A DNA stretch of 64,000 nt, from NCBI RefSeq assembly GCF_051020765.1, contig NW_027469228.1, forward strand, positions 186,001 to 250,000. The letters are read 5' to 3'. The first letter of the stretch is position 1. Every line of letters starts with the position of its first letter. Below, in pieces: positions 1-14,875 of this stretch. Made by a program: the position numbers and the translations under genes. The notes under the pieces are model-generated. The model was not told where the DNA came from. It made no database searches and saw only the letters and a program-made list of their open reading frames with translations. The DNA comes from Lasioglossum baleicum (lineage: Eukaryota; Arthropoda; Insecta; Hymenoptera; Halictidae).

Positions 1-959
1 CGCATAACGCATAACGCATAACCCATAACGCATAACGCATAACGCATAACGCATAACGCATAACGCATAACGCATAACGCATAACGCATAACGCATAACG
101 CATAACGCATAACGCATAACGCATAACGCATAACGCATAACGCATAACGCATAACGCATAACGCATAACGCATAACGCATAACGCATAACGCATAACGCA
201 TAACGCATAACGCATAACGCATAACGCATAACGCATAACGCATAACGCATAACGCATAACGCATAACGCATAACGCATAACGCATAACGCATAACGCATA
301 ACGCATAACGCATAACGCATAACGCATAACGCATAACGCATAACGCATAACGCATAACGCATAACGCATAACGCATAACGCATAACGCATAACGCATAAC
401 GCATAACGCATAACGCATAACGCATAACGCATAACGCATAACGCATAACGCATAACGCATAACGCATAACGCATAACGCATAACGCATAACGCATAACGC
501 ATAACGCATAACCCATAACGCATAACGCATAACGCATAACGCATAACGCATAACGCATAACGCATAACGCATAACGCATAACGCATAACGCATAACGCAT
601 AACGCATAACGCATAACGCATAACGCATAACGCATAACGAATAACGCATAACGCATAACGCATAACGCATAACGGATAACGCATAACGCATAATGCATAA
701 CGCATAACGCATAACGCATAACGCATAACGCATAACGCATAACGCATAACGCATAACGCATAACGCATATCGCATAACGCATAACGCATAACGCATAACG
801 CATAACGGATAACGCATAACGCATAATGCATAACGCATAACGCATAACGCATAACGCATAACGCATAACGCATAACGCATAACGCATAACGCATAACGCA
901 TAACGCATAACGCATAACCCATAACGCATAACGCATAACCCATAACGAATAACGCATAA
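1..959 (+). repeat. Opening segment, mostly perfect heptamers
   Basis: The segment holds one CCCATAA at 22-28, then 69 perfect units at 29-511, another CCCATAA at 512, and 17 perfect units to 637. After that, variant units CGAATAA, CGGATAA, TGCATAA and CGCATAT appear. It ends in CCCATAA...CCCATAA-CGAATAA, leading into L1 at 960. Nothing other than the repeat is present. Confidence 0.9.
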
Positions 960-1575
960 CGCTCAATGGAAAAGTCATAACGCATAACGCTCAATGAAAA
1001 AGTCATAATGCTTAACGCATAACGCATAACGCATAACGCATAACGCATAACGCATAACGCATAACGCATAACGCATAACGCATAACGCATAACGCATAAC
1101 GCATAACGCATAACGCATAACGCATAACGCACATCGCATAACGCATAACGCATAACGAATAACGCATAACGCAAAACGCATAACGCATAACGCATAACGC
1201 ATAACGCATAACGCATAACGCATAACGCATAACGCATAACGCATAACGCATAACGCATAACGCATAACGCATAACGCATAACGCATAACGCATAACGCAT
1301 AACGCATAACGCATAACGCATAACGCATAACGCATAACGCATAACGCATGACGCATGACGCATAACGCATAACGCATAACGCATAACGCATAACGCATAA
1401 CGCATAACGCGTAACGCATAACGGATAACGCATAACGCATAACGCATAACGGATAACCCATAACGCATAACGCATAAAGCATAACGCATAACGCATAACG
1501 CATAACGCATAACGCATAACGAATAACGCATAACGCATAAAGCATAACGCTTAACGAATGACGCATAACGCATAA
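960..1575 (+). repeat. L1-headed block of domain I
   Basis: L1 at 960-1015 is followed by perfect units, one CGCACAT near 1130, CGAATAA and CGCAAAA near 1157-1180, a long perfect stretch, a CGCATGA pair near 1346, CGCGTAA, CGGATAA and CCCATAA. It ends with AGCATAA-CGCTTAA-CGAATGA just before L2 at 1576. The variant order resembles the middle of block 7722-8764. Confidence 0.8.
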
Positions 1576-2478
1576 CGCATGACACATTACTCATAACGCA
1601 TTACGCATAACGCATAACGCATAACGAATAACGCATAATGCATAACGCATAACGCTTAACGCATGACGCATATCGCATAACGCATAACGCATAACGCATA
1701 ACGCATAACGCATAACGCATAACGCATAACGCATAACGCATAACGCATAACGCATAACGCATAAAGCATAACGCATAACGCATAACGCATAACGCATAAC
1801 GCATAACGCATATCGCATAACGCATAACGCATAACGCATAACGCATAACGCATAACGCATAACGCATAACGAATAACGCATAACGCATAAAGCATAACGC
1901 ACATCGCATAACGCATAACGCATAACGCGTAACGCATAACGCATAACGCATAACGCATAACGCATAACGCATATCGCATAACGCATAACGCATAACGCAT
2001 AACGCATAACGCATAACGCATAACGCATAACGCATAACGCATAACGCATAACGCATAACGCACATCGCATAACGCATAACGCATAACGCGTAACGCATAA
2101 CGCATAACGCATAACGCATAACGCATAACGCATAACGCATATCGCATAACGCATAACGCATAACGCATAACGCATAACGCATAACGCATAACGAATAACG
2201 CATAACGCATAAAGCATAACGCACATCGCATAACGCATATCGCATAACGCATAACGCATAACGCATAACGCATAACGCATAACGCATAACGCACATCGCA
2301 TAACGCATAACGCATAACGCGTAACGCGTAACGCATAACGCATAACGCATAACGCATAACGCATAACGCATATCGCATAACGCATAACGCATAACGCATA
2401 ACGCATAACGCATAACGCATAACGAATAACGCATAACGCATAAAGCATAACGCTTAACGAATGACGCATAACGCATAA
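1576..2478 (+). repeat. L2 block, 903 bp, a-type with b-type head
   Basis: After L2 the head has CGAATAA, TGCATAA, CGCTTAA, CGCATGA and CGCATAT. The body then cycles through AGCATAA, CGCATAT, CGAATAA, CGCACAT and CGCGTAA several times and ends in AGCATAA-CGCTTAA-CGAATGA. Confidence 0.8.
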
Positions 2479-3255
2479 CGCATGACACATTACTCATAAC
2501 GCATTACGCATAACGCATAACGCATAACGAATAACGCATAATGCATAACGCATAACGCTTAACGCATGACGCATATCGCATAACGCATAACGCATAACGC
2601 ATAACGGATAACGCATAACGCATAATGCATAACGCATAACGCATAACGCATAACGCATAACGCATAACGCATAACGCATAACGCATAACGCATAACGCAT
2701 AACGCATAACGCATAACGCATAACGCATAACGCATAACGCATAACGCATAACGCATAACGCATAACGCATAACGCATAACGCATAACGCATAACGCATAA
2801 CCCATAACGCATAACGCATAACGCATAACGCATAACGCATAACGCATAACGCATAACGCATAACGCATAACGCATAACGCATAACGCATAACGCATAACG
2901 CATAACGCATAACGAATAACGCATAACGCATAACGCATAACGCATAACGCATAACGCATAACGCATAACGCATAACGCATAACGCATAACGCATAACGCA
3001 TAACGCATAACGCATAACGCATAACGCATAACGCATAACGCATAACGCATAACGCATAACGCATAACGCATAACGCGTAACGCATGACGCATAACGCATA
3101 ACGCATAACGCATAACGCATAACGCATAACGCGTAACGCATAACGGATAACCCATAACGGATAACGCATAACGCATAACGCATAACGGATAACGCATGAC
3201 GCATAACGGATAACCCATAACGCATAACGCATAAAGCATAGTCCATAACGCATAA
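2479..3255 (+). repeat. L2 block, 777 bp, b-type
   Basis: It has the same head as the previous block, then CGGATAA and TGCATAA, long perfect runs with single CCCATAA and CGAATAA units, and CGCGTAA-CGCATGA near 3073. The tail alternates CGGATAA and CCCATAA and ends in AGCATAG-TCCATAA. Confidence 0.8.
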
Positions 3256-3969
3256 CGCATGACACATTACTCATAACGCATTACGCATAACGCATAACGC
3301 ATAACGCATAACGCATAACGCATAACGCATAACGCATAACGCATAACGCATAACGAATAACGCATAACGCATAAAGCATAACGCACATCGCATAACGCAT
3401 AACGCATAACGCGTAACGCATAACGCATAACGCATAACGCATAACGCATAACGCATATCGCATAACGCATAACGCATAACGCATAACGCATAACGCATAA
3501 CGCATAACGCATAACGCATAACGCATAACGCACATCGCATAACGCATAACGCATAACGCGTAACGCATAACGCATAACGCATAACGCATAACGCATAACG
3601 CATAACGCATATCGCATAACGCATAACGCATAACGCATAACGCATAACGCATAACGCATAACGAATAACGCATAACGCATAAAGCATAACGCACATCGCA
3701 TAACGCATATCGCATAACGCATAACGCATAACGCATAACGCATAACGCATAACGCATAACGCATAACGCATAACGCACATCGCATAACGCATAACGCATA
3801 ACGCGTAACGCGTAACGCATAACGCATAACGCATAACGCATAACGCATAACGCATAACGCATATCGCATAACGCATAACGCATAACGCATAACGCATAAC
3901 GCATAACGCATAACGAATAACGCATAACGCATAAAGCATAACGCTTAGCGAATGACGCATAACGCATAA
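3256..3969 (+). repeat. L2 block, 714 bp, a-type
   Basis: The variant order is nearly the same as in block 11334-12040 (707 bp). A private CGCTTAG unit at 3942-3948 replaces CGCTTAA just before CGAATGA and distinguishes this copy. Confidence 0.8.
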
Positions 3970-4725
3970 CGCATGACACATTACTCATAACGCATTACGC
4001 ATAACGCATAACGCATAACGAATAACGCATAATGCATAACGCATAACGCTTAACGCATGACGCATATCGCATAACGCATAACGCATAACGCATAACGGAT
4101 AACGCATAACGCATAATGCATAACGCATAACGCATAACGCATAACGCATAACGCATAACGCATAACGCATAACGCATAACGCATAACGCATAACGCATAA
4201 CGCATAACGCATAACGCATAACGCATAACGCATAACGCATAACGCATAACGCATAACGCATAACGCATAACGCATAACGCATAACGCATAACGCATAACG
4301 CATAACGCATAACGCATAACCCATAACGCATAACGCATAACGCATAACGCATAACGCATAACGCATAACGCATAACGCATAACGCATAACGCATAACGCA
4401 TAACGCATAACGCATAACGCATAACGCATAACGCATAACGCATAACGCATAACGCATAACGCATAACGCATAACGCATAACGCATAACGCATGACGCATG
4501 ACGCATAACGCATAACGCATAACGCATAACGCATAACGCGTAACGCATGACGCATAACGCATAACGCATAACGCATAACGCATAACGCATAACGCATAAC
4601 GCGTAACGCATAACGGATAACCCATAACGGATAACGCATAACGCATAACGCATAACGGATAACGCATGACGCATAACGGATAACCCATAACGCATAACGC
4701 ATAAAGCATAGTCCATAACGCATAA
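3970..4725 (+). repeat. L2 block, 756 bp, b-type
   Basis: The b-type head is followed by perfect runs, CCCATAA at about 4320, a CGCATGA pair near 4491, CGCGTAA-CGCATGA near 4539, and the CGGATAA/CCCATAA tail ending in AGCATAG. It corresponds to block 12041-12936. Confidence 0.8.
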
Positions 4726-5047
4726 CGCATGACACATTACTCATAACGCATTACGCATAACGCATAACGCATAATGCATAACGCATTACGCATAACGCAT
4801 AATGCATAACGCATTACGCATAACGCATAACGCTCAATGAAAAAGTCATAACGCATAACGCATAACGCATAACGCATAACGCATAACGCATAACGCATAA
4901 CGCATAACGCATAACGCATAACGCGTAACGCATAACGGATAACCCATAACGGATAACGCATAACGCATAACGCATAACGGATAACGCATGACGCATAACG
5001 GATAACCCATAACGCATAACGCATAAAGCATAGTCCATAACGCATAA
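4726..5047 (+). repeat. L2 block, 322 bp, short b-type
   Basis: The head alternates TGCATAA and CGCATTA, then comes the solitary 21-bp module at 4831, ten perfect units, CGCGTAA and the AGCATAG tail. The block has the same length and variant order as 14554-14875, which starts 9,828 bp downstream. Confidence 0.88.
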
Positions 5048-5824
5048 CGCATGACACATTACTCATAACGCATTACGCATAACGCATAACGCATAATGCA
5101 TAACGCATTACGCATAACGCATAATGCATAACGCATTACGCATAACGCATAACGCTCAATGAAAAAGTCATAACGCATAACGCATAACGCATAACGCATA
5201 ACGCATAACGCATAACGCATAACGCATAACGCATAACGCATAACGCATAACGCATAACGCATAACGCATAACGCATAACGCATAACGCATAACGCATAAC
5301 GCATAACGCATAACGCATAACGCATAACGCATAACGCATAACGCATAACGCATAACGCATAACGCATAACGCATAACGCATAACGCATAACGCATAACGC
5401 ATAACGCATAACGCATAACGCATAACGCATAACGCATAACGCATAACGCATAACGCATAACGCATAACGCATAACGCATAACGCATAACGCATAACGCAT
5501 AACGCATAACGCATAACGCATAACGCATAACGCATAACGCATAACGCATAACGCATAACGCATAACGCATAACGCATAACGCATAACGCATAACGCATAA
5601 CGCATAACGCATAACGCATAACGCATAACGCATAACGCATAACGCATAACGCATAACGCATAACGCATAACGCATAACGCATAACGCATAACGCATAACG
5701 CATTACGCATGACGCATGACGCATAACGCATAACGCATAACGCATAACGCATAACGCATAACGCATAACGCATAACGCATAACGCATAAAGCATAACGCT
5801 TAACGAATAACGCATAACGCATAA
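5048..5824 (+). repeat. L2 block, 777 bp, p-type
   Basis: The solitary module at 5153 is followed by 75 perfect units (5174-5698), then CGCATTA and two CGCATGA units, a short perfect run and AGCATAA-CGCTTAA-CGAATAA. It corresponds to 14876-15533, where the perfect run is 58 units long. Confidence 0.85.
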
Positions 5825-6944
5825 CGCATGACACATTACTCATAACGCATTACGCATAACGCATAACGCATAACGGATAACGCATAACGCTTAACACATG
5901 ACGCATATCGCATAACGCATAACGCAAAACGCATAACGGATAACGCATAACGCATAATGCATAACGCATAACGCATAACGCATAACGCATAACGCATAAC
6001 GCATAACGCATAACGCATAACGCATAACCCATAACGCATAACGCATAACCCATAACGAATAACGCATAACGCTCAATGGAAAAGTCATAACGCATAACGC
6101 TCAATGAAAAAGTCATAATGCTTAACGCATAACGCATAACGCATAACGCATAACGCATAACGCATAACGCATAACGCATAACGCATAACGCATAACGCAT
6201 AACGCATAACGCATAACGCATAACGCACATCGCATAACGCATAACGCATAACGCATAACGCATAACGCATAACGAATAACGCATAACGAATAACGCATAA
6301 CGCATAACGCATAACGCATAACGCATAACGCGTAACGCATAACGCGTAACGCATAACGCATAACGCATAACGCATAACGCATAACCCATAACGCATAACG
6401 CATAACCCATAACGAATAACGCATAACGCTCAATGGAAAAGTCATAACGCATAACGCTCAATGAAAAAGTCATAATGCTTAACGCATAACGCATAACGCA
6501 TAACGCATAACGCATAACGCATAACGCATAACGCATAACGCATAACGCATAACGCATAACGCATAACGCATAACGCACATCGCATAACGCATAACGCATA
6601 ACGCATAACGCATAACGCATAACGAATAACGCATAACGAATAACGCATAACGCATAACGCATAACGCATAACGCATAACGCGTAACGCATAACGCGTAAC
6701 GCATAACGCATAACGCATAACGCATAACGCATAACGCATAACGCATAACGCATAACGCATAACGCATAACGCATAACGCATAACGCATAACGCATAACGC
6801 GTAACGCGTAACGCGTAACGCATAACGCATAACGCATAACGCATAACGCATAACGCATAACGTATAACGCATAACGCATAACGCATAACGCATAACGCAT
6901 AACGCATAACGCATAACGCATAACGCATAACGCATAACGCATAA
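5825..6944 (+). repeat. L2 block, 1120 bp, c-type with two L1 copies
   Basis: The head has CGGATAA, CGCTTAA followed by CACATGA, CGCATAT and CGCAAAA. L1 occurs at 6070 and again at 6427. The 357-bp segment between the two L1 copies looks like a tandem duplication. Three consecutive CGCGTAA units and one CGTATAA lie near the end. Confidence 0.82.
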
Positions 6945-7721
6945 CGCATGACACATTACTCATAACGCATTACGCATAACGCATAACGCATAACGGATAA
7001 CGCATAACGCATAACGCATAACGCATAACGCATAACGCATAACGCATAACGCATAACGCATAACGCATAACGCATAACGCATAACGCATAACGCATAACG
7101 CATAACGCATAACGCATAACGCATAACGCATAACGCATAACGCATAACGCGTAACGCATAACGCATAACGCATAACGCATAACGCATAACGCATAACGCA
7201 TATCGCATAACGCATAACGCATAACGCATAACGCATAACGCATAACGCATAACGCATAACGCATAACGCATAACGCATAACGCATAACGCATAACGCACA
7301 TCGCATAACGCGTAACGCATAATGCGTAACGCATAACGCATAACGCATAACGCATAACGCATAACGCATAACGCATATCGCATAACGCATAACGCATAAC
7401 GCATAACGCATAACGCATAACGAATAACGCATAACGCATAAAGCATAACGCACATCGCATAACGCATATCGCATAACGCATAACGCATAACGCATAACGC
7501 ATAACGCATAACGCATAACGCACATCGCATAACGCATAACGCATAACGCGTAACGCGTAACGCATAACGCATAACGCATAACGCATAACGCATAACGTAT
7601 ATCGCATAACGCATAACGCATAACGCATAACGCATAACGCATAACGCATAACGCATAACGCATAACGAATAACGCATAACGCATAAAGCATAACGCTTAA
7701 CGAATGACGCATAACGCATAA
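6945..7721 (+). repeat. L2 block, 777 bp, a-type
   Basis: After a CGGATAA head the block follows the a-type order. A private TGCGTAA unit lies near 7323 and CGTATAT near 7596. It ends in AGCATAA-CGCTTAA-CGAATGA. Confidence 0.8.
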
Positions 7722-8764
7722 CGCATGACACATTACTCATAACGCATTACGCATAACGCATAACGCATAACGAATAACGCATAATGCATAACGCATAACG
7801 CTTAACGCATGACGCATATCGCATAACGCATAATGCATAACGCATAACGGATAACGCATAACGCATAATGCATAACGCATAACGCATAACGCATAACGCA
7901 TAACGCATAACGCATAACGCATAACGCATAACGCATAACGCATATCGCATAACGCATAACGCATAACGCATAACGCATAACGGATAACGCATAACGCATA
8001 ATGCATAACGCATAACGCATAACGCATAACGCATAACGCATAACGCATAACGCATAACGCATAACGCATAACGCATAACGCATAACCCATAACGCATAAC
8101 GCATAACCCATAACGAATAACGCATAACGCTCAATGGAAAAGTCATAACGCATAACGCTCAATGAAAAAGTCATAATGCTTAACGCATAACGCATAACGC
8201 ATAACGCATAACGCATAACGCATAACGCATAACGCATAACGCATAACGCATAACGCATAACGCATAACGCATAACGCATAACGCATAACGCATAACGCAT
8301 AACGCATAACGCACATCGCATAACGCATAACGCATAACGAATAACGCATAACGCAAAACGCATAACGCATAACGCATAACGCATAACGCATAACGCATAA
8401 CGCATAACGCATAACGCATAACGCATAACGCATAACGCATAACGCATAACGCATAACGCATAACGCATAACGCATAACGCATAACGCATAACGCATAACG
8501 CATAACGCATAACGCATAACGCATAACGCATAACGCATGACGCATGACGCATAACGCATAACGCATAACGCATAACGCATAACGCATAACGCGTAACGCA
8601 TAACGGATAACGCATAACGCATAACGCATAACGGATAACCCATAACGCATAACGCATAAAGCATAGTCCATAACGCATAACGCATAACGCATAACGCATA
8701 ACGCATAACGAATAACGCATAACGCATAAAGCATAACGCTTAACGAATGACGCATAACGCATAA
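7722..8764 (+). repeat. L2 block, 1043 bp, composite with L1
   Basis: The b-type head is followed by L1 at 8128, CGCACAT, CGAATAA, CGCAAAA, a long perfect run, a CGCATGA pair, CGCGTAA and AGCATAG-TCCATAA near 8659. A second, a-type ending follows. Two block endings in series suggest that an internal L2 was lost by unequal exchange. Confidence 0.78.
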
Positions 8765-9646
8765 CGCATGACACATTACTCATAACGCATTACGCATAAC
8801 GCATAACGCATAACGAATAACGCATAATGCATAACGCATAACGCTTAACGCATGACGCATATCGCATAACGCATAACGCATAACGCATAACGCATAACGC
8901 ATAACGCATAACGCATAACGCATAACGCATAACGCATAACGCATAACGAATAACGCATAACGCATAAAGCATAACGCATAACGCATAACGCATAACGCAT
9001 AACGCATAACGCATAACGCATATCGCATAACGCATAACGCATAACGCATAACGCATAACGCATAACGCATAACGCATAACGAATAACGCATAACGCATAA
9101 AGCATAACGCACATCGCATAACGCATAACGCATAACGCGTAACGCATAACGCATAACGCATAACGCATAACGCATAACGCATATCGCATAACGCATAACG
9201 CATAACGCATAACGCATAACGCATAACGCATAACGCATAACGCATAACGCATAACGCACATCGCATAACGCATAACGCATAACGCGTAACGCATAACGCA
9301 TAACGCATAACGCATAACGCATAACGCATAACGCATATCGCATAACGCATAACGCATAACGCATAACGCATAACGCATAACGCATAACGCATAACGCATA
9401 ACGCATAACGCATAACGCATGACGCATGACGCATAACGCATAACGCATAACGCATAACGCATAACGCATAACGCGTAACGCATAACGGATAACGCATAAC
9501 GCATAACGCATAACGGATAACCCATAACGCATAACGCATAAAGCATAGTCCATAACGCATAACGCATAACGCATAACGCATAACGCATAACGAATAACGC
9601 ATAACGCATAAAGCATAACGCTTAACGAATGACGCATAACGCATAA
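8765..9646 (+). repeat. L2 block, 882 bp, composite a/b-type
   Basis: The b-type head is followed by an a-type body, a CGCATGA pair near 9417, AGCATAG-TCCATAA near 9541 and a second, a-type ending. The double ending matches that of the previous block, so the two probably share a recombinant ancestor. Confidence 0.78.
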
Positions 9647-10584
9647 CGCATGACACATTACTCATAACGCATTACGCATAACGCATAACGCATAACGAAT
9701 AACGCATAATGCATAACGCATAACGCATAACGCATGACGCATATCGCATAACGCATAACGCATAACGCATAACGCATAACGCATAACGCATAACGCATAA
9801 CGCATAACGCATAACGCATAACGCATAACGAATAACGCATAACGCATAAAGCATAACGCATAACGCATAACGCATAACGCATAACGCATAACGCATAACG
9901 CATATCGCATAACGCATAACGCATAACGCATAACGCATAACGCATAACGCATAACGCATAACGCATAACGAATAACGCATAACGCATAAAGCATAACGCA
10001 CATCGCATAACGCATAACGCATAACGCGTAACGCATAACGCATAACGCATAACGCATAACGCATAACGCATATCGCATAACGCATAACGCATAACGCATA
10101 ACGCATAACGCATAACGCATAACGCATAACGCATAACGCATAACGCATAACGCACATCGCATAACGCATAACGCATAACGCGTAACGCATAACGCATAAC
10201 GCATAACGCATAACGCATAACGCATAACGCATATCGCATAACGCATAACGCATAACGCATAACGCATAACGCATAACGCATAACGAATAACGCATAACGC
10301 ATAAAGCATAACGCACATCGCATAACGCATATCGCATAACGCATAACGCATAACGCATAACGCATAACGCATAACGCATAACGCATAACGCATAACGCAC
10401 ATCGCATAACGCATAACGCATAACGCGTAACGCGTAACGCATAACGCATAACGCATAACGCATAACGCATAACGCATATCGCATAACGCATAACGCATAA
10501 CGCATAACGCATAACGCATAACGCATAACGAATAACGCATAACGCATAAAGCATAACGCTTAACGAATGACGCATAACGCATAA
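9647..10584 (+). repeat. L2 block, 938 bp, a-type
   Basis: The head has CGAATAA, TGCATAA and CGCATGA-CGCATAT, but with a consensus unit where CGCTTAA is usual. The body repeats the AGCATAA, CGCACAT, CGCGTAA, CGCATAT order and ends in AGCATAA-CGCTTAA-CGAATGA. Confidence 0.78.
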
Positions 10585-11333
10585 CGCATGACACATTACT
10601 CATAACGCATTACGCATAACGCATAACGCATAACGAATAACGCATAATGCATAACGCATAACGCTTAACGCATGACGCATATCGCATAACGCATAACGCA
10701 TAACGCATAACGGATAACGCATAACGCATAATGCATAACGCATAACGCATAACGCATAACGCATAACGCATAACGCATAACGCATAACGCATAACGCATA
10801 ACGCATAACGCATAACGCATAACGCATAACGCATAACGCATAACGCATAACGCATAACGCATAACGCATAACGCATAACGCATAACGCATAACCCATAAC
10901 GCATAACGCATAACGCATAACGCATAACGCATAACGCATAACGCATAACGCATAACGCATAACGCATTACGCATAACGCATAATGCATAACGCATTACGC
11001 ATAACGCATAACGCTCAATGAAAAAGTCATAACGCATAACGCATAACGCATAACGCATAACGCATAACGCATAACGCATAACGCATAACGCATAACGCAT
11101 AACGCATAACGCATAACGCATAACGCATAACGCATAACGCATAACGCATAACGCATAACGCATAACGCATAACGCATAACGCATAACGCATAACGCATAA
11201 CGCATAACGCGTAACGCATAACGGATAACCCATAACGGATAACGCATAACGCATAACGCATAACGGATAACGCATGACGCATAACGGATAACCCATAACG
11301 CATAACGCATAAAGCATAGTCCATAACGCATAA
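10585..11333 (+). repeat. L2 block, 749 bp, b-type fused to short b-type
   Basis: The b-type head and perfect runs lead to CCCATAA near 10892. Then, without an L2, the CGCATTA/TGCATAA head follows, with the solitary module at 11012, a perfect run and the AGCATAG tail. An internal L2 appears to be missing. Confidence 0.78.
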
Positions 11334-12040
11334 CGCATGACACATTACTCATAACGCATTACGCATAACGCATAACGCATAACGCATAACGCATAACGCA
11401 TAACGCATAACGCATAACGCATAACGCATAACGAATAACGCATAACGCATAAAGCATAACGCACATCGCATAACGCATAACGCATAACGCGTAACGCATA
11501 ACGCATAACGCATAACGCATAACGCATAACGCATATCGCATAACGCATAACGCATAACGCATAACGCATAACGCATAACGCATAACGCATAACGCATAAC
11601 GCACATCGCATAACGCATAACGCATAACGCGTAACGCATAACGCATAACGCATAACGCATAACGCATAACGCATAACGCATATCGCATAACGCATAACGC
11701 ATAACGCATAACGCATAACGCATAACGCATAACGAATAACGCATAACGCATAAAGCATAACGCACATCGCATAACGCATATCGCATAACGCATAACGCAT
11801 AACGCATAACGCATAACGCATAACGCATAACGCATAACGCATAACGCACATCGCATAACGCATAACGCATAACGCGTAACGCGTAACGCATAACGCATAA
11901 CGCATAACGCATAACGCATAACGCATAACGCATATCGCATAACGCATAACGCATAACGCATAACGCATAACGCATAACGCATAACGAATAACGCATAACG
12001 CATAAAGCATAACGCTTAACGAATGACGCATAACGCATAA
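11334..12040 (+). repeat. L2 block, 707 bp, a-type
   Basis: This is the counterpart of 3256-3969, one unit shorter overall and with CGCTTAA intact before CGAATGA. Confidence 0.8.
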
Positions 12041-12936
12041 CGCATGACACATTACTCATAACGCATTACGCATAACGCATAACGCATAACGAATAACGCA
12101 TAATGCATAACGCATAACGCTTAACGCATGACGCATATCGCATAACGCATAACGCATAACGCATAACGGATAACGCATAACGCATAATGCATAACGCATA
12201 ACGCATAACGCATAACGCATAACGCATAACGCATAACGCATAACGCATAACGCATAACGCATAACGCATAACGCATAACGCATAACGCATAACGCATAAC
12301 GCATAACGCATAACGCATAACGCATAACGCATAACGCATAACGCATAACGCATAACGCATAACGCATAACCCATAACGCATAACGCATAACGCATAACGC
12401 ATAACGCATAACGCATAACGCATAACGCATAACGCATAACGCATAACGCATAACGCATAACGAATAACGCATAACGCATAACGCATAACGCATAACGCAT
12501 AACGCATAACGCATAACGCATAACGCATAACGCATAACGCATAACGCATAACGCATAACGCATAACGCATAACGCATAACGCATAACGCATAACGCATAA
12601 CGCATAACGCATAACGCATAACGCATAACGCATAACGCATAACGCATAACGCATAACGCATAACGCATAACGCATAACGCATAACGCATAACGCATAACG
12701 CATAACGCATAACGCATGACGCATGACGCATAACGCATAACGCATAACGCATAACGCATAACGCGTAACGCATGACGCATAACGCATAACGCATAACGCA
12801 TAACGCATAACGCGTAACGCATAACGGATAACCCATAACGGATAACGCATAACGCATAACGCATAACGGATAACGCATGACGCATAACGGATAACCCATA
12901 ACGCATAACGCATAAAGCATAGTCCATAACGCATAA
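12041..12936 (+). repeat. L2 block, 896 bp, b-type
   Basis: This is the counterpart of 3970-4725 with longer perfect runs, a CCCATAA near 12370 and a CGAATAA near 12461. It ends in AGCATAG-TCCATAA. Confidence 0.8.
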
Positions 12937-13307
12937 CGCATGACACATTACTCATAACGCATTACGCATAACGCATAACGCATAATGCATAACGCATTAC
13001 GCATAACGCATAATGCATAACGCATTACGCATGACGCATAACGCTCAATGAAAAAGTCATAACGCATAACGCATAACGCATAACGCATAACGCATAACGC
13101 ATAACGCATAACGCATAACGCATAACGCATAACGCATAACGCATAACGCATAACGCATAACGCATAACGCATAACGCATAACGCGTAACGCATAACGGAT
13201 AACCCATAACGGATAACGCATAACGCATAACGCATAACGGATAACGCATGACGCATAACGGATAACCCATAACGCATAACGCATAAAGCATAGTCCATAA
13301 CGCATAA
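12937..13307 (+). repeat. L2 block, 371 bp, short b-type
   Basis: It has the TGCATAA/CGCATTA head, a CGCATGA just before the solitary module at 13042, 17 perfect units and the AGCATAG tail. It is seven units longer than the 322-bp blocks. Confidence 0.82.
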
Positions 13308-14553
13308 CGCATGACACATTACTCATAACGCATTACGCATAACGCATAACGCATAATGCATAACGCATTACGCATAACGCATAATGCATAACGCATTACG
13401 CATAACGCATAACGCTCAATGAAAAAGTCATAACGCATAACGCATAACGCATAACGCATAACGCATAACGCATAACGCATAACGCATAACGCATAACGCA
13501 TAACGCATAACGCATAACGCATAACGCATAACGCATAACGCATAACGCATAACGCATAACGCATAACGCATAACGCATAACGCATAACGCATAACGCATA
13601 ACGCATAACGCATAACGCATAACGCATAACGCATAACGCATAACGCATAACGCATAACGCATAACGCATAACGCATAACGCATAACGCATAACGCATAAC
13701 GCATAACGCATAACGCATAACGCATAACGCATAACGCATAACGCATAACGCATAACGCATAACGCATAACGCATAACGCATAACGCATAACGCATAACGC
13801 ATAACGCATAACGCATAACGCATAACGCATAACGCATAACGCATAACGCATAACGCATAACGCATAACGCATAACGCATAACGCATAACGCATAACGCAT
13901 AACGCATAACGCATAACGCATAACGCATAACGCATAACGCATAACGCATAACGCATAACGCATAACGCATAACGCATAACGCATAACGCATAACGCATAA
14001 CCCATAACGCATAACGCATAACGCATAACGCATAACGCATAACGCATAACGCATAACGCATAACGCATAACGCATAACGCATAACGCATAACGAATAACG
14101 CGTAACGCATAACGCATAACGCATAACGCATAACGCATAACGCATAACGCATAACGCATAACGCATAACGCATAACGCATAACGCATAACGCATAACGCA
14201 TAACGCATAACGCATAACGCATAACGCATAACGCATAACGCATAACGCATAACGCATAACGCATAACGCATAACGCATAACGCATAACGCATAACGCATA
14301 ACGCATAACGCATAACGCATAACGCATGACGCATGACGCATAACGCATAACGCATAACGCATAACGCATAACGCGTAACGCATGACGCATAACGCATAAC
14401 GCATAACGCATAACGCATAACGCATAACGCGTAACGCATAACGGATAACCCATAACGGATAACGCATAACGCATAACGCATAACGGATAACGCATGACGC
14501 ATAACGGATAACCCATAACGCATAACGCATAAAGCATAGTCCATAACGCATAA
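13308..14553 (+). repeat. L2 block, 1246 bp, p-head with b-tail
   Basis: The module at 13413 is followed by 81 perfect units (13434-14000), then CCCATAA, CGAATAA-CGCGTAA near 14095, another long perfect run, a CGCATGA pair, CGCGTAA-CGCATGA and the AGCATAG tail. Confidence 0.82.
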
Positions 14554-14875
14554 CGCATGACACATTACTCATAACGCATTACGCATAACGCATAACGCAT
14601 AATGCATAACGCATTACGCATAACGCATAATGCATAACGCATTACGCATAACGCATAACGCTCAATGAAAAAGTCATAACGCATAACGCATAACGCATAA
14701 CGCATAACGCATAACGCATAACGCATAACGCATAACGCATAACGCATAACGCGTAACGCATAACGGATAACCCATAACGGATAACGCATAACGCATAACG
14801 CATAACGGATAACGCATGACGCATAACGGATAACCCATAACGCATAACGCATAAAGCATAGTCCATAACGCATAA
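14554..14875 (+). repeat. L2 block, 322 bp, twin of 4726-5047
   Basis: It has the same length, variant order and module position (14659, 105 bp from the block start) as 4726-5047. I found no difference by eye. Confidence 0.88.
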
